Shown piece after piece: positions 57,371-64,000 of a stretch of DNA of 64,000 nucleotides. The stretch spans positions 90,946 to 154,945 of the forward strand of contig NZ_RXNU01000013.1 of assembly GCF_003966225.1 (NCBI RefSeq), in the 5' to 3' direction. This DNA is from Shewanella canadensis. GTDB lineage: Bacteria; Pseudomonadota; Gammaproteobacteria; Enterobacterales; Shewanellaceae. The translations under genes and the position numbers were made by a program. Below the pieces are notes generated by a model. It made no database searches. It saw nothing but the letters and a program-made list of their open reading frames with translations, and was not told the DNA's origin. How positions within the stretch are numbered: the stretch's first letter is position 1; each line of letters opens with the position of its first letter.

Positions 57371-58410
57371 TAGAGGAGCTCCACTAATGTCGGTTGGCTT
57401 GAACTGTTAAGACTCCCGATACAGTTAGATGGGACTCCATGCTCGGTGAGTAGCTCGACAAGTTCGCTTTCGGCTTCGGCGGAGACGGAGATCAGTAAGC
57501 CGCCACTGGTTTGAGGATCGCAGATAATAGCTTTCTGTTTGTCACTGAGCGTCGGTAGGTGTTCACTATAGCTGTCGAAGTTTCGATGTGTGCCGCCAGG
57601 GATACATCCCATTTCAAGGTACTGTTCAGCTTTAGGCAGTAATGGAAGTGCTGACACTTGAATTTGTGAGTTTAAGCCTGCGCCCTGACACATCTCAATC
57701 AGATGCCCTGCGAGTCCGAAACCTGTCACATCGGTCATTGCATTTACGCCGGATATTTTAGCTATGATAGGACCTAAAATATTGAGTTGGCACATCGCAT
57801 CGGCGGCAATATTAGTATCTTCTGACGCTATTTTCTTCTGCTTTTGTGCCGTCGTTAATATGCCAATGCCCAGTGGTTTGGTGATGTAGAGCTTGTCACC
57901 GGGTTGAGCCGTATTATTCTGTTTTAGCTCAGATAGGGGGATTTGCCCCGACACCGCGAGTCCAAATATGGGCTCGGGAGAATCGATACTGTGTCCTCCC
58001 GCCAACATGATTCCCGCATCGGCGCAGGCTTGACGGCCACCATCAACAACTTTCTGTGCGACCTCGGGTGATAATTTATTGACTGGCCAGCCTAAGATCG
58101 CAATTGCCATCATTGGGGTGCCGCCCATGGCGTAGATGTCGCTGATGGCATTGGTCGCCGCGATGCGGCCAAAGGTAAAAGGATCATCGACTATCGGCAT
58201 AAAGAAGTCGGTGGTGCTTATGATACCAGTCTCATCATTGAGTTTATAAACGGCTGCGTCATCTCTGGTTTGGTTACCAACGAGTATGTTCGGGTCTTCG
58301 AATACAGGAAGCTGAGAGGCTAAAATGGTACTTAGGACTTTTGGAGAGATTTTACAGCCACATCCCGCTCCGTGACTGTATTCGGTAAGCTTTATTTCTG
58401 ATTCTGACAT
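57370..58410 (-). CDS. selD: selenide, water dikinase SelD
   Basis: A 346-residue enzyme making selenophosphate from selenide and ATP. The active-site region near residue 17 is GAGCGCK, with Cys where some relatives use selenocysteine. The AIRS-type motifs DETGIISTTDFF, GGHSIDSPEPIFGLAVSG and DVTGFGLAGHL are all present. It is operonic with mnmH. No selA, selB or tRNA-Sec gene is visible in this window. Confidence 0.96.
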   Translation of the reverse strand: MSESEIKLTEYSHGAGCGCKISPKVLSTILASQLPVFEDPNILVGNQTRDDAAVYKLNDETGIISTTDFFMPIVDDPFTFGRIAATNAISDIYAMGGTPMMAIAILGWPVNKLSPEVAQKVVDGGRQACADAGIMLAGGHSIDSPEPIFGLAVSGQIPLSELKQNNTAQPGDKLYITKPLGIGILTTAQKQKKIASEDTNIAADAMCQLNILGPIIAKISGVNAMTDVTGFGLAGHLIEMCQGAGLNSQIQVSALPLLPKAEQYLEMGCIPGGTHRNFDSYSEHLPTLSDKQKAIICDPQTSGGLLISVSAEAESELVELLTEHGVPSNCIGSLNSSSQPTLVELL

Positions 58411-58611
58411 GAACGCAAAAGTCCGTTGATAAGATTGTTAGGCGGACATCATAGTCCTATAGCCAAATCACTTCAATAAACTGCGCTCTGCAAGTCGACA
58501 AGTGATCGCCCCTGTCTTAGCTCAACCTTTATGAGTGCGAAAACTTCGAGTCTGAACGTTCAAACGGCCACCATCTTCGATGGCCAGACTGTATTGCGTC
58601 TTGTTAATGGA

Positions 58612-59730
58612 CTATTTAACTGGCTGTGCGTAAGTGGACGTCAGTATTTGCCAGTTTTTCTGCTGAGCAAGGAAACGTTGCTTCATCTCCTCAACCTGCA
58701 ACATCAGTTGCTTGCTGGCCAATTGCTTTCGCTTTGCTTCCAATAACTCTTTCTTCGCCTTGTAATAATCTGTAAGGTGCGACTTTAACAACTCATATTC
58801 AGCTTGAAGCTTTTCTAACGCTTCATCGCAGTTAGTTAGATTCGCAACTCGACTCTGAGTTCGCTTAAGTTGCATCTGTAACTTGGCATTCTCAATTCTC
58901 TCTTGCGGTGTAACGCGGAGATCTTTAGCCAGTCCACACCAGTTTAAAGCGTTGATAAGCCATTTGGTTGGATCGTATTGCCACCATCTAATGCCATTTC
59001 GATAATCATTTTCAAAGATATGATGAAAGTTATGGTACCCCTCACCATAGGTGAGAAGGGCTATGATACCGTTATCTCTGGCGGTATTTTTATCTGTGTA
59101 GGGCTGACTTCCCCAGACATGTGCGAGAGAGTTGATGAAGAATGTACAGTGATGAACGACAACGAGCCTTAATAAACCCGCCATCAAGAGCATGCCAAGT
59201 ATGTCACCGTTGAGCCAGCCCAGAAATGCGGGCAGAGCAATATTCATCAGAAGTGCTAATGCTAAGTAGTATTTATGCTGCCACATTACAATCTTGTCAT
59301 TTTGTAAGTCACGGACATTTTTATAATCGTGATAACGCTGTGATTGGTACTCTCTTAGCATCCAACCTATGTGGCTATACCAAAATCCCATTTTTGCTGA
59401 ATAGGGATCTTTGTCATTGTTATCGACATGTTTGTGGTGAACACGATGATCGGAAGACCAATGAAGGGCACTATTTTGCAATGCTAATGCGCCACCTAAG
59501 GCGAAGATAAAGCGTACAGGTGAACTGGCTTTATAAGTTTTGTGAGACCAGAGTCTATGGTATCCAGCAGTAATAGATAGGCCACTGGCAAAAGCAAAGC
59601 CAACAAAGGCTACCCATTCGGTTAAGCCATAACCCTGCAGGATCCCATACCAAGGGACAAGGATCGCGGCACCAAGAAATGTGATGGCAAATAGCGACAC
59701 ATTGGTCCAAATTAACGGAGGTTTATTCAT
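58612..59730 (-). CDS. acyl-CoA Delta9 fatty-acid desaturase (DesC-like)
   Basis: A 372-residue membrane desaturase. The three His boxes are HRLWSH, HRVHHKH and HNFHH, which bind the di-iron centre. Four membrane helices flank them. A C-terminal coiled coil of about 90 residues (from about 280) is beyond the usual catalytic core. The ATG at 59730 is chosen because GGAAA precedes it; the frame is open further up through the FabR operator. It introduces a cis double bond into saturated fatty acids, which supports membrane fluidity in the cold. Confidence 0.92.
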   Translation of the reverse strand: MNKPPLIWTNVSLFAITFLGAAILVPWYGILQGYGLTEWVAFVGFAFASGLSITAGYHRLWSHKTYKASSPVRFIFALGGALALQNSALHWSSDHRVHHKHVDNNDKDPYSAKMGFWYSHIGWMLREYQSQRYHDYKNVRDLQNDKIVMWQHKYYLALALLMNIALPAFLGWLNGDILGMLLMAGLLRLVVVHHCTFFINSLAHVWGSQPYTDKNTARDNGIIALLTYGEGYHNFHHIFENDYRNGIRWWQYDPTKWLINALNWCGLAKDLRVTPQERIENAKLQMQLKRTQSRVANLTNCDEALEKLQAEYELLKSHLTDYYKAKKELLEAKRKQLASKQLMLQVEEMKQRFLAQQKNWQILTSTYAQPVK

Positions 59731-59753
59731 TATTATTTTCCAGTTCAACATTG

Positions 59754-59771
59754 AGCGTACATCTGTACGCT
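59754..59771. promoter_or_regulatory. FabR operator between desaturase gene and fabR
   Basis: AGCGTACATCTGTACGCT is a perfect 18-bp palindrome with the known FabR core AGCGTAC-N4-GTACGCT. It lies 24 bp upstream of the desaturase start and 112 bp upstream of fabR, in their shared promoter region. FabR represses unsaturated fatty acid genes in response to the lipid pool. Confidence 0.88.
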
Positions 59772-59882
59772 AATTTAGCCTTTCAAACTGATTAGGTCAA
59801 GTTAGAAGCGGGATCAAAGGGCTGCGTTTTACTATCAAAAAATGTATCATCTCGTGATAACACCTTAGATAGCGGATCCATC

Positions 59883-60500
59883 ATGATGGGTATAAGAGCA
59901 CAGCAGAAAGAGAAGACACGTCGGGCACTCGTCGATGCGGCGTTTAATCAATTAAATGCTGAGCGTAGTTTCTCTAGTCTGAGTTTGCGTGAAGTTGCGA
60001 GAGAAGCCAAAATCGCACCTACCTCGTTTTATCGTCATTTCAAAGATATGAATGAGCTTGGACTTACCATGGTCGATGAGGGGGGCTTAACCCTCAGGCA
60101 GCTGATGCGTAAAGGGCGACAGCGAGCCGAAGCTGGCGGAAGTGTTATCCGAATTTCTGTAGAAACCTTTATGGAAGTATTAGAATCAAACCCTAACGTG
60201 TTTCGGATTCTGTTACACGAACGTTCGGGGACGTCGGCTCCATTTCGTGCCGCGGTGGCTCGTGAAATCGAGCATTTTATCTCTGAGTTGACTCATTACA
60301 CCGAAGCGACAGCGAAACGAAGCCCGGAATTAGCAAGGGCTCAGGCTGAGGCTCTGGTGACACTGGTCTTTAACGCGGGGGCTGCAGCGTTAGATATGAA
60401 GCGGGTTGATAGGAAAGTACTCGCCGACAGGTTGGTGATACAGCTACGTATGGTGGCTAAAGGTTCCGAGGTGTTGCAACAAAAAATGGATAATAGATAG
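59883..60500 (+). CDS. fabR: TetR-family repressor FabR
   Basis: A 205-residue TetR-type regulator. The N-terminal helix-turn-helix (about 10-55) has LREVAREAKIAPTSFYRHFKDMNELG, identical in type to FabR. The C-terminal ligand-binding domain contains MEVLESNPNVFRILLHERSGTSAPFRAAVAREIEHF. FabR controls desaturation and fatty acid genes. It is divergent from the desaturase gene, and the operator lies between them. The gene order fabR-trmA-murI-rrn resembles the enterobacterial region. Confidence 0.94.
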   Translation: MMGIRAQQKEKTRRALVDAAFNQLNAERSFSSLSLREVAREAKIAPTSFYRHFKDMNELGLTMVDEGGLTLRQLMRKGRQRAEAGGSVIRISVETFMEVLESNPNVFRILLHERSGTSAPFRAAVAREIEHFISELTHYTEATAKRSPELARAQAEALVTLVFNAGAAALDMKRVDRKVLADRLVIQLRMVAKGSEVLQQKMDNR

Positions 60501-60559
60501 GGTCTTTCTACGTAAACACGTTAAAATTTTCTCTATGAATTAGACATTATTGTAGAGGT

Positions 60560-60586
60560 AAAAAAGGGCTCATTGGCCCTTTTTTT
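60560..60586. terminator. intrinsic terminator after fabR
   Basis: The stem AAAAAAGGGC / GCCCTTTTTT (10 bp, 6-base loop) with a T-run ends fabR. It also suits the convergent trmA on the other strand. Confidence 0.9.
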
Positions 60587-60616
60587 GTCTGGAACGTTTA
60601 TGCCTTTGTAAATGGG

Positions 60617-61714
60617 TTAGCGTCTCTCTAAGAAGACTCCCGACTCCATATGATCTGTATATGGGAATTGATCAAATAGTGCAAAGCTCGTGATCTTATG
60701 TGTTTTGTTCAGCTCAATTAAATTGTCGATTAAAGTCTTCGGGTTACATGAGATATAAACGATACGATCGTAACCTTGCACCAGCTTAACGGTATCAGGA
60801 TCCATACCTGCTCTAGGTGGGTCAACGAAGATGGTATTACAGTTATAGCTATCTAAATCGATCCCCTCCAGGCGTCTGAAGGTACGCTTCTTTGCCATTG
60901 CATCGGTAAAATCTTCTGCCGACATACGGATGATCTGCAGGTTGTCGATCTTATTTATCTTGATATTGTATTGTGCGGACTCAACCGAAGGTTTTGCGAG
61001 TTCAGTGGCTAATACGCGATCGAAATTTTGCGCCAGGGCAATTGAAAAATTACCATTACCACAATAGAGTTCTAGCAGATCGCCTTGGCTATTCTTAGTG
61101 ACATCAATAGCCCACTCCAACATCTTCACCGAGACTTTACCATTAGGTTGTGTAAAGCTATTTTCAATCTGATGATATTGAAGCTGCTGGTTATTGACCG
61201 TTAATGACTCGATGACAAAGTCTTTATCCATGATCAGTTTCTGTTTACGAGCTCGACCAATAATATTGATGTTGAAAGTGGCTGCTAACTTCTCTTTTAA
61301 GGCTTTAGCTTCAACCTCCCACTGTGCATCAAGTTGCTTGTGATACAACAAAGACACTAAGATTTCGCCACTAAGTGTTGATAAGAAATCTATCTGGAAT
61401 AACCTATGTCTCAGAGTTGGATTGGGCCTTAACTCTTCCATAAGGGCTGGCATCACCTGATTGATCAATTCACTCGCTGGGAGAAACTGATCGCAACGGA
61501 CTTTGCTGTCGAGTGCTTTATCAAACATGTAGTAGTACATGTCCTCACCGTCATGCCATATACGGAATTCGGCACGCATACGGTAATGAGCAGGTTCGGA
61601 ACTAAAAACTTCTAGCTTTGGTGTATCAAAATCAGTGAATATCTGTTCCAGCTTGATACGTTTTTCTTCGAGTTGCGCATCATAGGTATTAGGATCCATT
61701 GCTGCTAAATTCAT
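60617..61714 (-). CDS. trmA: tRNA (uracil-5-)-methyltransferase TrmA
   Basis: A 365-residue SAM-dependent enzyme that makes ribothymidine at position 54 of tRNA. The SAM-binding motif LELYCGNGNFSIALA (about residues 215-229), NTIFVDPPRAG, and the catalytic Cys in YISCNPKTL (about 324-332) are present. The length and the family C-terminus FDQFPYTDHMESGVFL are typical. It diverges from murI. Confidence 0.96.
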   Translation of the reverse strand: MNLAAMDPNTYDAQLEEKRIKLEQIFTDFDTPKLEVFSSEPAHYRMRAEFRIWHDGEDMYYYMFDKALDSKVRCDQFLPASELINQVMPALMEELRPNPTLRHRLFQIDFLSTLSGEILVSLLYHKQLDAQWEVEAKALKEKLAATFNINIIGRARKQKLIMDKDFVIESLTVNNQQLQYHQIENSFTQPNGKVSVKMLEWAIDVTKNSQGDLLELYCGNGNFSIALAQNFDRVLATELAKPSVESAQYNIKINKIDNLQIIRMSAEDFTDAMAKKRTFRRLEGIDLDSYNCNTIFVDPPRAGMDPDTVKLVQGYDRIVYISCNPKTLIDNLIELNKTHKITSFALFDQFPYTDHMESGVFLERR

Positions 61715-61844
61715 TTATTGATCACCCTTGGTTTGATTTGGGGCGGAATTATTATACTAGATTGCAAGGATGTCCAGTTTCTGGCTTCCGATTTTTGGAC
61801 TGTTGTGTGAAAATTCATGTATGCATACTAAGTGGAGAAGAGAT

Positions 61845-62669
61845 TTGTCAGGACCAATACTTGTTTTTGATTCAGGAATAGGTGGCTTATCTATTCTCGA
61901 CGAGATTAGGCAAGTACTACCTGATAAACAATATTACTACCTTTTCGATAATGCCCGCCTGCCATACGGCGAATTGGAAGAACAGGTATTGATAACTGGC
62001 TGTAAGGCTCTTATCAGTTCTATCGTTAAAAGGATCGATGCGTCCTTAGTTGTGATTGCCTGTAATACGGCGAGCACCTTAGTTTTACCTGCACTGAGAG
62101 AAGTGCTGAACATTCCGGTTGTCGGAGTGGTGCCCGCAATAAAACCCGCTGCAGCATTATCACGAAATAAGCATATTGGTGTACTGGCAACTCCGGGAAC
62201 GATAAGGCGACCCTATACACACGAATTGATAGAACAATTTGGCGGTGATTGTAAGGTTGAACTATATGGTTCTTCTGAACTGGTTATCTTGTCGGAGAGA
62301 AAAGCTGCCGGCATCGACATCTTACAAGCGGATATAGCTAAAATATTAAACCCTATTAAATGCAGCGGACTCGACACACTTGTTTTAGGCTGCACTCACT
62401 TCCCTATGCTCAAAGTCGAGATACAAGATTATCTGGGGGGAAATGTATTATTACTGGATTCTGCCAAGGCGGTGGCGGCAAGGGTAACGAGCCTATGTTT
62501 TCAATTGGACGAAACGAACCGCAATCGAAATAAATCTAAAGATGAAGTGAGTGGTTCGGAGTCAAAGGAGATGATAGCGCTGTATACGTCTGAGGAGATA
62601 AGCGATGGGCTTAAAAACACATTAGCCAAAATTGGGTTTTCTAATATTGAAAAGGTCCAAACTGGCTAA
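61845..62669 (+). CDS. murI: glutamate racemase MurI
   Basis: A 274-residue racemase supplying D-glutamate for peptidoglycan. The substrate site is FDSGIGGLSI near the N-terminus. Catalytic cysteines lie in ACNTAST and LGCTHFP. The best start is the TTG at 61845, preceded by GGAGAAG, giving MSGPILVFDSGIGG as I recall for other Shewanella. An in-frame ATG at 61821 has no ribosome site. A Lys/Ser-rich insert (RNRNKSKDEVSGSESKE) sits near the C-terminus. Confidence 0.92.
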   Translation: MSGPILVFDSGIGGLSILDEIRQVLPDKQYYYLFDNARLPYGELEEQVLITGCKALISSIVKRIDASLVVIACNTASTLVLPALREVLNIPVVGVVPAIKPAAALSRNKHIGVLATPGTIRRPYTHELIEQFGGDCKVELYGSSELVILSERKAAGIDILQADIAKILNPIKCSGLDTLVLGCTHFPMLKVEIQDYLGGNVLLLDSAKAVAARVTSLCFQLDETNRNRNKSKDEVSGSESKEMIALYTSEEISDGLKNTLAKIGFSNIEKVQTG

Positions 62670-62697
62670 TGCGTTTAGTGAGCATCAAGAATTAAGC

Positions 62698-63165
62698 TTA
62701 AGTGTTAGCCTGACTCTCACTCTTGTCTGCATCTTGAGATTTTGCTTCTCTTACTTTTAGTGTACGTTCCTGGAAATCGAATTCATTTAATTTAGACATG
62801 GCTTTCTTAGCGCCTGCCTCTGACATTTCAATAAATCCAAAACCTTTACGTCGGCCTGTCTTGCGGTCACGAACCAAACGCACAGAATTTACCGGACCGT
62901 ATTTACCGAACAACTCCTTTACTTCACCTTCATGTACACGATAAGGCAAGTTACCTACATACAGTGTCATTGTTGGGCCGGTATATTGCTCAACGCTCTC
63001 GACATTGTTGGTGGATGGAGATGATTTACCCTGAAGTGCGAATACAACACTTGCAATAATAGCACCTGTGAAAAAAGCGATTGCGGCATTAAGGCCTGCG
63101 AACTGGTTGAACGCGAATGCGCCAACTATGGCGACAATCAAAACGATAAGAAATGGCTTTTGCAT
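62698..63165 (-). CDS. membrane-anchored RRM RNA-binding protein
   Basis: A 155-residue protein. The N-terminus has two hydrophobic segments (about residues 4-20 and 27-45), then a linker, and a single RRM domain from about 66 to 145. RNP2 is LYVGNLPYRV and RNP1 is RKGFGFIEM; the aromatic residues of both are kept. Single-RRM proteins of this kind are common in Shewanella and Vibrio, but the two membrane helices would tether the RNA-binding domain to the inner membrane. The target RNA is unknown. Confidence 0.85.
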   Translation of the reverse strand: MQKPFLIVLIVAIVGAFAFNQFAGLNAAIAFFTGAIIASVVFALQGKSSPSTNNVESVEQYTGPTMTLYVGNLPYRVHEGEVKELFGKYGPVNSVRLVRDRKTGRRKGFGFIEMSEAGAKKAMSKLNEFDFQERTLKVREAKSQDADKSESQANT

Positions 63166-63588
63166 ATATATGTTCTCTGAAGAATTGATAAATAACTGTT
63201 AATAGCAGGTATATGGTAATGAATTATTTAGCATTACACTAGCCCATTGCTGAAAAAATGAACTTAATAGTCCATATCGCTATTCATTGCTGGATGATTC
63301 ACACTCGAAACGTAGTAAAAACAATCAAAAAACAACGGGTCTGCGCAAAACTTCGACGCATGAACGTAAAAGTGAAAAAAAGGGGTTGTGCTCTGCTCTG
63401 ATATCCCTATAATGCGCAACCACTGACACGGCACAGCAGGCATACAGCCTACATCTCGTAAGAGAGTGCAGTTGAAGTTGAGTTAACTTTTTAACGAAAG
63501 ATATCTCAGGCAGAAACCCTTTAAGAGTTTCGTTTGTCATTCTCTTGTATAAGAAAAAGACACTTGAAAAACTTCTTAAAATTAGGGC
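63166..63588. other. intergenic region upstream of the rRNA promoter
   Basis: No credible gene. The AT-rich stretch 63540-63588 just before the -35 box could act as an UP element or Fis-binding region, as in other rrn promoters. I found no other element. Confidence 0.45.
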
Positions 63589-63616
63589 TTGACGCCAACA
63601 GCGGGAAGTGTAGAAT
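63589..63616 (+). promoter_or_regulatory. rrn operon promoter
   Basis: TTGACG (-35, 63589-63594) and TAGAAT (-10, 63611-63616) are separated by 16 bp, with a GC-rich stretch containing CGCATCC after the -10, which fits a growth-rate-controlled rRNA promoter. The 16S gene starts about 260 bp downstream. Confidence 0.85.
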
Positions 63617-63675
63617 ACGCATCCCTAAGCCAACGACCTAGCGTCTAACGGCAGTATCTGAAAAATTGATACTAC

Positions 63676-63686
63676 GCTCTTTAACA
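63676..63686 (+). promoter_or_regulatory. rrn boxA antitermination site
   Basis: GCTCTTTAACA matches the boxA consensus (TGCTCTTTAACA) that recruits NusB/NusE to the rRNA leader for antitermination. It is in the expected place between promoter and 16S gene. Confidence 0.85.
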
Positions 63687-63883
63687 ATTTATCAAGTAAT
63701 CTGTGTGGACACTCACAGGTGTTGAGTTATTCGAAATTGTCTCTCACGAGACAATCAAAAATTTTACTCAATGTAACGATGAGTGTTCATAGCAATATGT
63801 ACAAACGTTTCTAAGATTCTTCCGAGTCTTTTAAACGAAATCAGAATTCATTGAGCCGGTTCTTAGGAACCAAAAAAAACTTT

Positions 63884-64000
63884 AATTGAAGAGTTTGATC
63901 ATGGCTCAGATTGAACGCTGGCGGCAGGCCTAACACATGCAAGTCGAGCGGAAACGGAGATAGCTTGCTATCAGACGTCGAGCGGCGGACGGGTGAGTAA
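63884..64000 (+). rRNA. 16S ribosomal RNA, 5' end only
   Basis: The start AATTGAAGAGTTTGATCATGG and CTCAGATTGAACGCTGGCGG are the universal 5' sequence of bacterial 16S rRNA. The window ends at about base 117, inside the first domain. The gammaproteobacterial-type GGAAACGGAGATAGCTTGCTATC hairpin of the V1 region is visible. The exact 5' end is within one or two bases of the stated start. Confidence 0.97.

Noticed and set aside
58355..58380. A possible selenocysteine codon in selD.
   Set aside because: The active-site region reads GAGCGCK with a normal Cys codon; there is no in-frame TGA.
63325..63540. A minus-strand frame of 71 codons before the rrn promoter.
   Set aside because: It has no ribosome site and no recognised product, and it lies in the upstream rrn control region.

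Overview
The window looks like the chromosome of a marine gammaproteobacterium of the genus Shewanella. The evidence is gene content and order: an ATP-type PEP carboxykinase of the Shewanella length, a complete gspC-N operon lying between hslR and yrfG, fabR-trmA-murI leading into an rRNA operon, an FNR/EtrA-type box in front of multiheme cytochrome genes, and intergenic repeats of a kind I associate with this genus. The species cannot be fixed from sequence reading alone.

Layout. 1-4.4 kb: the end of a probable molybdate ABC ATPase gene, a YgiW-type OB-fold protein, a PepSY protein and a QseBC-like two-component system, a pseudouridine synthase and a 54-residue Pmp3/YqaE protein. 4.4-7.2 kb: a periplasmic binding protein, a small DUF2986 gene and gltS. 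7.38-10.5 kb: a tightly coupled five-gene operon with a bufferin-type Cys-peptide precursor (DUF2282), its MNIO (DUF692) enzyme and DUF2063 partner, an ECF sigma factor and a probable anti-sigma factor. 10.5-14.3 kb: a phosphotransferase, a YecR-like lipoprotein and moeA-moeB. 14.6-18.8 kb: an RND efflux pair with the pump gene first. 19.1-24.6 kb: ferritin, a large NIT-HAMP-PAS-GGDEF-EAL protein, and ribB behind an FMN riboswitch. 24.6-29.9 kb: an oligopeptidase B-like lipoprotein, a GIY-YIG protein, a small membrane protein, a 312-bp MITE-like element, a DGSGS-repeat lipoprotein and a methyltransferase. 30.0-32.3 kb: a tetraheme NapC/NirT cytochrome and an octaheme Hao-like cytochrome behind a perfect FNR box. 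32.5-36 kb: an M14 peptidase and an AT-rich orphan lipoprotein between structured repeats. 36-39.1 kb: pckA, hslO, hslR. 39.4-51.4 kb: the type II secretion operon gspCDEFGHIJKLMN. 51.8-58.4 kb: yrfG, nudE, cysQ, a GNAT protein, an LplT-like MFS protein, mnmH and selD. 58.6-64 kb: a Delta9 desaturase divergent from fabR across a FabR operator, trmA, murI, a membrane-anchored RRM protein, and the promoter, leader and first bases of a 16S rRNA gene.

The genes are mostly intact core genes. The most unusual features are two near-identical 88-bp tandem units between gspE and gspF, each re-creating a ribosome binding site and the first six codons of gspF and encoding a 33-residue peptide; the bufferin operon joined to its own sigma/anti-sigma pair; a MITE-like element inserted exactly at a stop codon; and the anaerobically controlled Hao/NapC pair.
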